Source: Puccinellia tenuiflora (taxonomy: Eukaryota; Streptophyta; Magnoliopsida; Poales; Poaceae). From it: a DNA stretch of 64,000 bases. The position numbers and the translations under genes were made by a program. Below the pieces are notes generated by a model. That model made no database searches and was not told the DNA's origin. It was given only the letters and a program-made list of their open reading frames with translations. Shown here one piece after another: positions 55,101 to 64,000 of this stretch; within the stretch, counting starts at the first letter, position 1; each line of letters begins with the position of its first letter. The DNA is taken from contig QRDG01001736.1 in NCBI GenBank assembly GCA_012064385.1, forward strand, positions 46,900-110,899, in the 5' to 3' direction.

Positions 55101-55456
55101 GCGATAGATGCGATCTTCGCGGCGGGTGAAGCCATGGTCGGCGCAGTTGATGTAGACGCAGATGTCGATGTAGATGCGATCTCCGTAATCTTCACGGCGG
55201 GTGAGGTTGCGATCGGTGCAGCCGCCATGGATGCAGGCGCCTCCATTGAGCGCAGGGCAGCCTGCGTAGGGCGGAGGGTTCCGCGACTGTCCACCAGATA
55301 ACGCAAACTACCAAAGGTAATCCACGTGCTCTGTTGGAATCCGGCGTAGGCCGAAAGATCCGCCGGCGAGTGCTCGACGTACTCGAGGAAGCCGGTGTAG
55401 ATCGACTCCCTCGCGCTGATGGTGTTGTTGGTTGCGGATGAGGCCGGCATGATCAC
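52190..55456 (-). CDS. gag-protease polyprotein of element B (1,088 codons)
   Basis: ATG at 55456 on -, only about 40 bp after the LTR. The Ala/Ser/Thr-rich N-terminus contains repeats (TSTSASTSTAP). The gag domain reads KMPKGFKLTAETQKYDGKQH, YIQLMLTGSARGWLN, AFIKGFLGTYARP, RLRSYIQRWTLLRN. Three copies of a DRGYSQGGGS/N repeat lie at 53290-53375, and a Gln-rich tract (QQQPQQPQQQQQQPQQQ) is near 52930. The protease core is YTLKKVFMDGGSGINILFAD. It ends ...TSA then TAG (52190-52192); the same frame continues as ESALVEFLREN into RT. Unlike element A, there is no stop between gag and protease. Confidence 0.9.
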   Translation of the reverse strand: MIMPASSATNNTISARESIYTGFLEYVEHSPADLSAYAGFQQSTWITFGSLRYLVDSRGTLRPTQAALRSMEAPASMAAAPIATSPAVKITEIASTSTSASTSTAPTMASPAAKIASIAVKATASTSTTSTSTVAIASAVAKKNASAAATGRVKSTPTYLFGRQPRSAPASVAPITSTHRAAASSSDRGTHHVAVIFDNEYSSDEGSTTGSISPTRRVYPAQVYMVGPSAPVYPMEVTLQDKVTKLTITRELAIRAQKHVDDGTFPAPEDPQEDRQAVQYLLWKEAERIKQDKAELARRKELADESSARRAALSFLSGSEEVDQGGRHRTRMPRVHEADRIHLTRNLESSFLEDEDGIPIPRTPASALMGVETYLRVMQPPEGSTNARVHRQQIQALRQVEEALSRGEPVEGMYEERGRRDRGVAPAANREPIRLRQLQPGEDGRNVVTQRRIDRARRLREAGLFDDDEDHEPRGAPCFSINIRDTKMPKGFKLTAETQKYDGKQHPQDWLDDYLIACSCQGGNSTTAMQYIQLMLTGSARGWLNTQPKDAFRTWEEFRTAFIKGFLGTYARPTTLIELQACKQGHEERLRSYIQRWTLLRNTMDGATSEDRVMDAFIYGLTRRDLREELGRLRPKNMIDLMQIANQWADGEDSVRDSMPDPQPSNWREGRLKKKPRFIGHDSIELVAAGFETPRENDRGYSQGGGSDRGYSQGGGNDRGYNQGGGSGYRGDGSRKREWRRRILTDEEELQQPCRHHMFKDPETGKWGSRHLLKDCKKAQRLARAFTRVLATDGQQVHQASPAGQPVAGQLAINAPPAPPLANPAQAALAYYPQQQPQQPQQQQQQPQQQDPANVFPAPRGQMNMIQKGRPSNRTQKLITRQVFQAITNPPAVPEYLRGSETDITFSRADHPPAIPRPGHAALVVEAQIGEYTLKKVFMDGGSGINILFADTLRRMNRSISNLTPSSNTFHGIVPGQAVTPMGVITLDVIFDTPDNFRREAIDFEVVDWKSQYHAILGRPTFARFMAIPHYAYLMLKMPGPKGVITVRGDFDRSDSCDRDTSDDTRAHQVHPTDADKVVRVSSSLTSA

Positions 55457-55477
55457 GACTCCAGCGATCTGTTCTTT

Positions 55478-55495
55478 CCCACAGACGGCGCCAAT
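55478..55495 (-). other. Primer-binding site of element B
   Basis: On -, AATTGGCGCCGTCTGTGGGA follows the right LTR. It shares TTGGCGCC with element A but differs after it. Confidence 0.75.
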
Positions 55496-55907
55496 TGACG
55501 AGCTTGTGACTCGGCAAATCCCAAGGTCGAATACCCCGGGTTGATTGAAGGAGAAAGAAAGAGATCAGGCTGGTGAACACGACGGCTAACAGGGGGCGAT
55601 TTACCCAGGTTCGGCCCCTCGAGTTGAGGTAAAGACCTACTCCTGCTTGTCTGGAATTATCGATTGGTGGCTACAATGCGATGTTCAATGATTCGATGCC
55701 CTAGACGGCGCACCCTCCCGGCCTTTATACTACAGGCCGGGTCTCGGGTGGACGGTGCGGATTGCATGTACAAGATATGGAAACCTCCTCACCGACCCAA
55801 TGTCGACTACTTGTTGTATACGGAATCCTTCTTGGGCTTCGCTGGGACTTCCTTGGCGTGACCCAAGTACCATCACCGTGGGTGACCCGAAAGGTAGCCC
55901 CACGACA

Positions 55908-56636
55908 GGACAACAAATGCTACCCAATAACAAGTGAGAATATTGAAACCAAGCAAGGGAGATTTTGCTAATAAATGGAAGAGTGAAACCTTCCGCATAG
56001 ATGGACCGGCAAAATCTCCAACACCGAAAACTCAATAGGGAACACATATGAGAACCGTTTTCGGTGACCTTGGCCTTGTCATGACAAGCACGACAAGCAT
56101 CAATACCACACCACGATAAGAGCCAAATAGAAACCAATAAAGATGATGCCAAGGATGCAAAGGTTTGAGCTCTCTACGACCGATACGCTAAAGTTCACTT
56201 GAGAGCCCCTCTTGATAGTACGGTTACCTATCCTAAAACCCGGTCTCCCAACTACACCGCGAGACCGGTAAAATAGAAACCCTATCAAGATCATACCTTT
56301 GCCTTGCGCATTCCACTTGAGCTAGATGATGACGATCTTGATCTACTCTCAAGTGGATCACCTTTCTTGATTTTGCTCCGCTTGGTGAAGACACGCATAT
56401 TGCTCCCCCATACACCAAGATGGGAGAGACACTCTTCGTCATATCTTTACATGGCCTTTATCTTGATGATGATCACCACGTGACGCCATCCACCATGGAC
56501 AACATAGGATCTTGATCAACACAGATGATCACACCATCCATCATGGACAACATAGGATCTTGATCAACAAATGATCTTCTCCACATGCCCTAATCTTTAT
56601 GTTGATCATCTTGCACTTAGCCTTGATCAACATATA
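55908..56636 (-). mobile_element. Unidentified repeat, part 1 (continues at 58544)
   Basis: On - it holds long stop-free but motif-free stretches. It also holds a ~48-bp near-tandem duplication at 56483-56575 (CCATC(A/C)A(T/C)CATGGACAACATAG...ATCTTGATCAACA twice). The sequence style (TTTGGTAATTAATGACAATC at the far end, 58640-58660) resembles the start of a Triticeae LTR, so this may be part of a Gypsy LTR or UTR. It continues after the solo LTR at 58544. Confidence 0.45.
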
Positions 56637-58538
56637 TGATGGGGTCGCAGCATGGAAAACAAAAATTTTCTACGCGGCAAAGCGGAATAAACCCCAAGGA
56701 TCTGGATCTACGAGATGAAGATAGCGAAGATGAGATCCAATATCTTACCCTCGAAGATCAACAAACGCGTTTTGTCGGTGCAGGGGTTGGCTAGTCGATC
56801 CCCGCAACTAGACTCGTCTAGTCGCGAGGAGATGTATTATCCTCGAGATCCAATCCGGTGAAGTGCAGCAACGGGCAGCACCTCCGCGGCGTCCACACGT
56901 ACAGCTCGATGAAGACGTCGACTCCTTGATCCCGCAAGCGAGAAGACGTGGCCTTGATGATCTCAGCAGCACGACGGTAGTGCCGGTGATGATGACGATC
57001 TCCGCGAGCAGGGCTTCGCCAAGCCAAGCAAGAGGAGAGGGAGAGGAGCAAGGTAGCGCAGCCCCTAGGGCTAGGGGGGTGCGGCTAGGTGTGGAGGTGA
57101 GATGGCGGCAGCCCTCCGGGAGAGGAGGGGTGCGGCTAGGGTTTAGAGGGAGAGGGGGGTGCGGCTAGGGCTTGTGGGGCGGCAGCCTCCGAGGGTTGTG
57201 GTGCGCCTCCCCCCTCCCCTCCTTATATAGGTGGCCGGCTAGGTCAAGGGCAAGGGGGCCGGCCGGCCCCTCCTTGCTTGCCCCCCAAGTTGTAGTCCAA
57301 CTAGGACTCCTCCTTAGGCCCCTTTCCTAAAGGGTGGAGGGCCCAACTCCTAGTCCAACTAGGAGTGGGACTCCCCCTCCTTGTGCCGCACCACCCATAT
57401 GGGCTTAGGTGGTGCGCCCCACCTAGGTGGTGGCTGCACCCCTTTGCACCATGTGGGCCCCATACAAAATATGTGGTCCCACTTCTAGACCCTTCTAGAA
57501 CATTCCGGAACCTTCCGGTACCCTGTCAATAATTTCCGGAACTTTTCCGAAACCTCCGGAAACCACTTTCCATATATGAATCTTATTCTCCAGACTCCTC
57601 CGGAACTCCTCGTGACGTCCGGGATCCCATCCGAGACTCCGAATCACCATTCGTTCACTTCATCATTTAATTCATCGCAAAACCTAATTTCATCGGAACG
57701 TTAAGTGTGTGACCCTACGGGTTCGAGAATGCATAGACATGATCATATCAATAATTAATAGCGGGACCGGGATGCCCATATTAATTCCTATACACTCAAC
57801 GAAAACCTTTTCTTGATTGAACCACGATGCCGGAGATTCAATTAATCTCATATACGATTCCCTTTGTCTCACGATATTTTACTTGCCCGAGATATAATCG
57901 TTGACATCCCATGTCTAGTTTAATCTCGTTACCGGCAAGTTCTCTTTACTCGTCCATAATATAGGATCCCGGTGATTACAACCTAATCACATGTCTGCAG
58001 ACTTTTGATGCTATATTACCGAGAAGGCCTGGAGATATCTTCTCCGTCACATGGAGGGACAAATTCCACTCTCGATTCATATCACCCAACAACCCACCAT
58101 CGGAGATACCTGAAAGCCACCTTTATAATCACCCAGTTACGAAGTGACGTTTGATGTCCACAAAGTATTCCTCTGGTGAACGGGAGTGATATAATCTCAT
58201 GGTCTAAGGAAACTATATTTGGCATATTAAAAGTGTTGACAACAAAACTTTTGTGACACGATTAATTGCAACTCTTATTTGGGTCATGTCCATCACTCCT
58301 AATGATATGACTCCGTTATCAAGTGACTATAACAAGTCCATAGTTAGGAAACTCTAACTATCTCTTGATCAACGAACTAGTCCTGTAGAGGCTCACTAGG
58401 GACTCCGGGTGTTTATATTCCACACATGTATTATGTTTCCATTTAATACAATTATAGCATGGATAATAAACTATTATCATAAACGTGAATATGCTTAATA
58501 AACTATTTTATTATTGCCTCTAGGGCATATTCCCAACA
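56637..58538 (-). mobile_element. Solo LTR of a BARE/WIS/Angela-like Copia element, ATATA target duplication
   Basis: Runs TGATGGGGTCGC...TATTCCCAACA on + (1,902 bp) between perfect duplications ATATA (56632-56636 and 58539-58543). Read on -, it starts TGTTGGGAATATGCCCTAGA and has TATA signal CCTATATAAGG (complement of 57219-57230). Its start matches the conserved BARE/WIS/Angela LTR start known to me. No internal Copia sequence adjoins, so it is a solo LTR left by LTR-LTR recombination. Confidence 0.88.
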
Positions 58539-58543
58539 ATATA

Positions 58544-58690
58544 ATCTTCTTCTTTTAGCCTTGACTCCAACATATGGAGTCCAAGCATTCCTTATGGACC
58601 AACACTACAAATATAACTCAAAGCACATATTAGTCCATAGAGATTGTCATTAATTACCAAAACAACACATGGGGGCAACCATGCCCTTTC
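58544..58690 (-). mobile_element. Unidentified repeat, part 2 (end abutting the LINE)
   Basis: Continuation of the sequence at 55908-56636 once the solo LTR is removed. On - it begins near 58665 with TGTTTTGGTAATTAATGACA. It cuts off the RNase H domain of the LINE, whose frame reads on into it as non-conserved residues. Confidence 0.45.
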
Positions 58691-61600
58691 AAAAGCCCTA
58701 AAGGATAACACCAACTCACTAATCTCATCTAAAACTGGTCTGATCATAGAGAGATCATCCAATCTACCTTGCCAAAGTCGGAGCAGTTCTGCCGAGTCAA
58801 CTTCAAACAACACGCTGCTAAAACCCTTCCGAACAGCAAATGCAACTGCATCTCTCAGTGCCAAAGCCTCCGCCGTGAGAGGATCGGAAATGCCTGCATA
58901 GATCTTGCCCAAAGCTCCCCTAAACGAGAGAGCATCGCGCGCAACAACACCAGTTGCTGCTAGACTATTCTCCACCCGAATTGCTCCATCAGAATTGATC
59001 TTTATAGTACCATCCGGCCATTTGCAGACCGGCCTGCTCTGTATAGGCAGCTCCTTGGCCTTTGGTAATTCTAAAGCCTGCAAGGTCTCTTTAACTAACT
59101 CCATAGTCTTAGCTGGGTTAAAACCAGCCTCTCCATGAGTCAAATTATTCCTCGATGTCCATATCGAGTACATAATTGTGGTGGTCACCGCGCTGTCCTT
59201 TTGGTTGAACGAAGGTTCACATAAAATATCCCTTGTCCAAGTTGAAGGATGGAGTCTTGGTAACTTGACCAACAACATCTCTTTAGCAGTCTCCCAAAAC
59301 AATTTTGCATGGCTACACTCTATAAGCGCATGCATCAGAGTTTCAGATTCTGCTTTGCAAATTCCACAGGTGCTGTCTTCCATTATATGTCGCCGTGACA
59401 GAGTCTTGTAGTCTGGTAAAATACCTCGAAGAACTCACCACCAAAACACACGCACCTTGGGTACAACTGGAAGCTTCCATAAACGCTTCCATAGTTCACT
59501 GTCATTGTCAGAAGATGACGGAACAACAGCATGTTTCAACATTTCCTCCTCCTGATTCCTGCCAACTAGAGCTCGGTAGGCTGATCTAACTGAATAGATG
59601 CCTGACTTCTCCTTGGCCCAAGCAGTCCAGTCCTCGCCCACTGATTGACGTAAGGGTATGCTCAATATTGCATCAGCATCTGGAGCAAAAAACAGACTAC
59701 GAATCAACGGAACATTCCACTAATGGTCAACAATCAACTCATCCACTGTGGTTAGATCCGTGTCCTCCCGACGCCCCATGGGCCGCATCAACCTCGAGTT
59801 TGGGATCCAATTATCTTCCCAGATAGATATAGTCTCTCCCGATCCCACTCGTTTGATCAACCCCAACTTCAAAACCTCTCGTCCCGCCAAAACTGCCCTC
59901 CAGGTTCTAGATGCTGCACGTGGGGCAGTCGCAGACATCAGATCCTGGTTGTGTAAATACCGGGTGCTCAAAACTTGGGAACAAAGAGAAGTTGGGTTTG
60001 TAATAATCCTCCATGCTTGTTTCCCCAACAAAGCAATATTGAAGGCATGCATGTCTCGAAATCCCATGCCTCCTTGGCTCTTTGGAATAGCAAGTTTATC
60101 CCATGCTATCCAGTGCATCAATCTTTTATCTAAATTTCAACTCCACCAGAACTGACCCATCATGGATGTAAGTTTCTTACACGAGCCCTTGGACAGAAGG
60201 AAACAACTCATTATATGGCATGGCTTTGCTTGAATCACTGATTTAATCGAAGCCTCTTTTCCAGGATATGCAAGATTCTTCTCTGCCCAGCCATTAATCC
60301 TTCCTCTTGAACTTTCAGCAATATACTCAAAAGCATCGCTGGTCAAACGGCCTACCGCAGTTGGCAAACCCAAGTACTTCTCACTGAAAGCTTCAGACTG
60401 GATATTCAAGATTTTCTTCACCGCTTCCCTGTGATCCGCAGGAGTACAAGGACTAAAGAAGATAGCACTCTTGTCCTTATTAACCTTTTGGCCCGACGCC
60501 TCATTATAGATAGTCAAAATATCGTTTAATCTTGCCGTGCTGGAGCCATTTGCATTGATGAAAATCAGACTATCATCAGCAAATAACAAATGTGACACCC
60601 ACGGAGCTCTATTGCAGACTCGAAATCCTCTGTCAATAAAACCCGTGTTGTAGTAGTGAAGAAGCGCCGATAAACCCTCCGAGCATAGGAGGAATAAATA
60701 TGGCGACACCGGATCACCTTGTCTAATTCCTCGTGATGGAGAGAACGGATCCAGAAGAACATCATTCACCTTCACCGAGAAACTGACTGTAGAGATACAC
60801 TTCATAATCACTTGTACTAACCGGAGTGGGAAGCCCAACTTCAACATCATAGCCTGAATAAATGGCCACTCCACCCGGTCATACGCTTTCATCATATCCA
60901 ATTTAACTGCACAATGCCCTTTCTTTCCTTTCTTCTTCCTTTTCATTGAATGGATGCTCTCGAATGCAACCAGAGCATTATCAGTTATCAACCTTCCAGG
61001 AACAAAAGCACTCTGCTCTTGGCTAATAGTATACTCTAACACCTGCCTCATTCTGTTAGCTACTGTCTTTGTTGCAATTTTATAAACAACAATACATAGA
61101 GAAATAGGCCTATACTGTTTAATGGATTGAGGCTGCCGTACCTTAGGAATCAAAGTAATTGACGTGTCATTAATCCTTGCCAGCATTTCCCCACCATTCA
61201 AAAAACTCAGAATCGCAGTACACAATTCAGGACCAATTAAGTCCCAGTGGCGCTGATAAAATCCGGCTGTGAAACCATCCACTCCTGGTGCCTTCGTTTA
61301 ATCTCCTCTTCTACGTATGGTTCCTCAAGCTTCTGCCTATCCTCCTGCAACACCTTCTCTTGCACCAGATTTAACAAACCACCCATATTTGGTGGACCAT
61401 CCGAAGTATAAAGATTCTTATAGAACCCCTGTACTTCTTCCTTAATACTCTCAGGATCATCACACCATACACCATCATCGCGTTGCAGGTTTGTGATAGT
61501 ACATTCTCCTCCTCTGAGACGCATACGCATGGAAATAAGTTGTATTCCGGTCACCCGATTTTAGCCAATTTATCCTTGACCGCTGCTTAACCCAAATCTC

Positions 61601-62625
61601 CTCCTGGAAAAGAACTTCAGAAATTCTCTCCATTAATCTTTTCTTCTCTGTCAAAGGGCCACGGCCCACCGAGGCTCGTCTTACACGGTCCAGTTCCCTC
61701 CTAAGATTATATAGTTTCTTCTTAAAGTTCCCAAAGGTTGCTGTCCCCCACCTCGACAAGCCCTTTTCAACACTAGCTAGGGATTTCGCAAAACCCTCTA
61801 GCCTGGCTCCTTTCTCAGCCTGCTGCCACAAATCACGCACCACTTTGTCATAATCCCCATGAGTTTGCCACACGTTTTCATAGTGAAAGGTATGCCTCCC
61901 AACAATTCTCTGTTGATTATATCTATAAAGTTCAGTTACCACCATACAATGGTCTGACTCAACTGTGCTCACATGTTTTACTTTAACAACTTGGAACAGA
62001 TTCAGCAATGCTTCGTTACCGAAGGCTCGGTCGATTCTTGCTTTGACATTTGCTTGCCCCTCTTGCCTGTTGTCCCAAGTGTACGGTAAACCCGAGTACC
62101 CCAAATCTTGCAATTCACAATCTTCAGTCGCTTCTCGGAAAGCTCTCATTTGCCACTCTTCCCTCCCATGCTCACTAAAATGTTCCAAGGCATACAGTGT
62201 CTCATTGAAGTCACCACTGCACAACCAAGGGAGATCTCGGAGCCGATGTAGTCTATGCATCAAAGTCCACGTGTGATGATGATTTTCTCTACGAGACTCG
62301 CCGTCACACCCGTGAAACGCCAGGTTGGAGAGGATCCGTCCTTGCACTGTACCACCGCATCAATATGATGCAAACTTGAGCTTTTTATCTCCACGGTAAC
62401 AGCTGAAGACCAGAAGAGACCTACTCCTCCACTTAAACCATCACTATCAACAGCAAAGCCTCCAGCAAAACTGAAGGTGCTAATAAGCTTCTCAACTTGT
62501 TTCGCCTCAATCTTTGTCTCCATAACAAAGAGCAAGGTGGGATCTAATTGCTTCACAAAACCGCGAAGCTCCCGAACTGTCTGGTGGTTTCCAAGCCCCC
62601 GGCAGTTCGCACTTATACAATTCAT
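58690..62625 (-). pseudogene. LINE ORF2: endonuclease - RT - zf-RVT - RNase H, broken
   Basis: Starts MNCISANCRGLGNHQTVREL (62625), overlapping the end of ORF1 by 4 bp. Endonuclease: VMETKIEA, LCSGDFNETL, GLPYTWDNRQEG, ESDHCMVV. RT: ITLIPKVRQPQSIKQYRPIS, AFVPGRLITDN, KLDMMKAYDRVEW, GIRQGDPVSPYLFLL, catalytic LLFADDSLIF (~60580). zf-RVT: ARW/WAKEKSGIYSVRSAYRAL. RNase H: KINSDGAIRVENSLAATGVV. Breaks: frameshift near 62300, shift out near 61530 and back near 61285, stops at 60137-60139, 59720-59722 and 59435-59437. Confidence 0.85.
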
Positions 62626-63590
62626 TGATCCCGGCGTGGCTGCATCGCAGCCGACGCTGATGTGCTAGTATTGTTATTCACCAGACGCTTCTTCTTTGGG
62701 TCCGGGGTTACCCCCTCCCTACCATTCCTCTGATCCAGCTCCTCCCTCTTATTGCCAGATAACTGTGGGTCATACATTGCCAGATCTCTAACAGGGTTAA
62801 GCTCAGTCACCCTCTCATCCTCTGAAAAAGCTTTCGGAGGGAGCTGTAATTTCCGATACACCTGGTTCGGCTTTCGACCACGACCACCCAAGGTCATACC
62901 TCGTCCTCTCCCATGCATAATGTTAGTGCGTAAAAGCAAACCCTGTGATGTCTCTTCTGTGTCCAGATCCTCTTGATTGTCAAACCTATCCTCATTGGCG
63001 GCATTATAGTCATCATATCCACCCTCTGCAAAAGGAGGTCCTTTCTTCTTCCTCAAATCATTGGGAGCTCGTAGAAAGGATCCCCAAGGAAGTGCCCCAT
63101 TTGCATCTCTTTCCCCTGGCATTGGGCATCCAATATCCGAGTGCCCAAGTAATCCACAGGAAAAACAAAAATATGGAAGGAACTCATACTGGATGGCATA
63201 CCAAAATGTTTTGTTCAGCTTCTTTGAATCCAGTCCAACCCATCGCATGATAGGCTCCCCCACCTTAATAAAAACTCTTGCACGCAGGTACTGAGCACTG
63301 ACAAGGCCATTTTTATTCACATCCAACTTCACAAACTCGCCTACTCCAGTACTGAGCACTGACTGAGTACTTTCTTTGCAATCTTCTGTTCCCAAACAAC
63401 ATTCAGTTTATTGTAAGGAAGATCAAGTACACGAATCCAAATCAGTAATTTGTCAAACCGAAGCTGAGAAGGACGGCTACGGTTGTCGAAATTCTCCAGC
63501 ACCACCGCAAAACAGTCCACGGTGATCTCTCCCAAATGCGGTCACGATCACGCTCGGATTCAGGAGTAGAAGAACAGACTCAAACATTGA
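62622..63590 (-). pseudogene. LINE ORF1: DUF4283 and zinc knuckle
   Basis: DUF4283-like segment (ITVDCFAVVLENFDNRSRPS...WIRVLDLPYNKLN), frameshift near 63370, then FVKLDVNKNGLVSAQYLRAR, WYAIQYEFLPYFCFSCGLLG and HSDIGC (CCHC knuckle CFSC..GHSDIGC), a charged linker and a stop at 62622-62624. Nucleic-acid-binding partner protein of the LINE. Confidence 0.75.
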
Positions 63591-63795
63591 TTTGTCATTT
63601 GTATGTCCCCAGGTGAAACTGAAGATGCATCCGCAATTTAAGATCCATACATTAATTCGCGGCGCGCTCCAATCGATTTGTTACGCCGAGATGAGAACGC
63701 TCGAGACTCCCAACGCTGGCACCCAAATCCCCTCGTCTTCTGAGCTGCTGCGACTGTTCGCCGCCGCCGGCCGCTTCGCCTCCTCGAACAAGATC

Positions 63796-63808
63796 TGTAT
63801 ATATATAG
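63796..63808 (+). promoter_or_regulatory. TATA box of the dynamin-related gene
   Basis: TGTATATATATAG sits about 45-57 bp upstream of the ATG at 63853, leaving a short 5' leader. The LINE ends only about 200 bp further upstream. Confidence 0.55.
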
Positions 63809-63852
63809 TATACACACCCGGCCATTGTCTCGCTATCACGGCGTGCTCCATC

Positions 63853-64000
63853 ATGGCCAAGCACAAGGCCAAAAGGCTGAAAGCGTCGCACGATGACTCA
63901 GCACCGGCCGGGAGCGACCTCAGCGACGTCGCAGTGAGCGCCATCGCCGAATCCTACAACGAGCAGATACGTCCGCTCCTGGACGCTGTGGACCGCCTGC
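63853..64000 (+). CDS. Dynamin-related protein 4C-like, N-terminal fragment (runs off window)
   Basis: ATG 63853 begins MAKHKAKRLKASHDDSAPAG, followed by SDLSDVAVSAIAESYNEQIR and PLLDAVDRL up to the window end. The basic start and the AIAESYNEQIRPLLDAVDRLR segment match the region just before the GTPase P-loop in grass dynamin-related protein 4C-like proteins as I remember them. The GTPase domain itself lies beyond the window, so the call rests on 49 residues. Such proteins are large GTPases acting on membranes. The gene is GC-rich, unlike its neighbours, and looks intact as far as seen. Confidence 0.65.
   Translation, partial: MAKHKAKRLKASHDDSAPAGSDLSDVAVSAIAESYNEQIRPLLDAVDRL

Larger units (their letters stand above)
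43039..55907 (-). mobile_element. Second Tat-type Ty3/Gypsy retrotransposon (element B), no matching target duplication
   Basis: LTRs 43039-43450 and 55496-55907, both 412 bp, TG...CA, with about 12 differences (near 3%). It reads on -. The primer-binding site TTGGCGCCGTCTGTGGG follows the right LTR, and the PPT CTCGGGGGCTAC (43451-43462 complement) abuts the left LTR. A TATA box (TATAAAGG on -, about 43268-43275) lies in the LTR. Genes: gag-protease and RT-RNaseH-integrase on -, antisense gene exons on +, and a 112-bp tandem array between them. Flanks are ATCCG on the left and GGACA on the right, so there is no target duplication. Sequence and LTRs differ from element A, but gene order is the same. 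Confidence 0.88.
58690..63590 (-). mobile_element. L1-type LINE, truncated at both ends
   Basis: On - the order is ORF1 (DUF4283-like and CCHC), endonuclease, RT, zf-RVT and RNase H, the layout of plant L1 LINEs. The 5' end is cut inside the DUF4283 domain at about 63590, and the 3' end is replaced by another repeat at about 58690. No poly(A) or target duplication was found. Confidence 0.85.

Overview
This 64 kb window looks like intergenic DNA of a large grass genome, most likely the Triticeae (wheat, Aegilops, barley, rye). The reasons are a CACTA transposon with CACTAGTAGAAAA-type ends, a BARE/WIS/Angela-like solo LTR, nested Ty3/Gypsy elements with antisense genes, L1-type LINEs, and GC-rich intron-bearing host genes. 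Species is inferred from repeat style only. No prokaryotic features, rRNA, tRNA or CRISPR arrays were seen.

Layout, left to right. (1) 1-3.5 kb: the 3' part of a host C2H2 zinc-finger gene (TFIIIA-like) on the + strand. Ten exons join in phase, and two of them are a tandem duplication. (2) 4.6-6.5 kb: a TAA-flanked Harbinger-type element carrying an intact 372-codon ORF of unknown function. (3) 6.5-10 kb: a truncated second element, LINE scraps, a poly(A) retroposon and a ~120-bp-arm inverted repeat. (4) 10,026-22,973: a complete 12.9-kb CACTA element with AGC target duplications. It carries broken tnp2 transposase, TNPA/Ulp1-like and small coiled-coil/membrane genes, plus several repeat arrays. 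(5) 23.2-42.2 kb: one exon of an RPA1-like gene, split by an 18.7-kb insertion. The outer element is an old chromovirus (Reina-like, - strand, LTRs about 5% different, pol full of stops). Nested in it is a very young 12.8-kb Tat-type Gypsy element (+ strand, 577-bp LTRs with 4 differences, perfect GTCAC duplication). (6) 43.0-55.9 kb: a second, different Tat-type element (- strand, 412-bp LTRs) without matching target duplications. (7) 55.9-58.7 kb: an unidentified repeat interrupted by a solo Copia LTR (perfect ATATA duplication). (8) 58.7-63.6 kb: a decayed L1-type LINE on the - strand. (9) From 63,853: the first 49 codons of a dynamin-related protein 4C-like gene, with a TATA box, running off the window.

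The two Tat elements are the most informative part. Each encodes Gag-protease and RT-RNaseH-integrase in the same frame, separated by an amber codon at exactly the same aligned site. Each also carries, on the opposite strand downstream of pol, a multi-exon antisense gene of the 'putative gypsy type transposon' family; the copy in the young element is intact (5 exons, 1,070 codons). The non-coding DNA around those antisense genes holds many extra copies of the element's own polypurine-tract core. I found no wholly new biological system. The shared amber site, the intact antisense gene and the PPT-like arrays are the observations most worth following.
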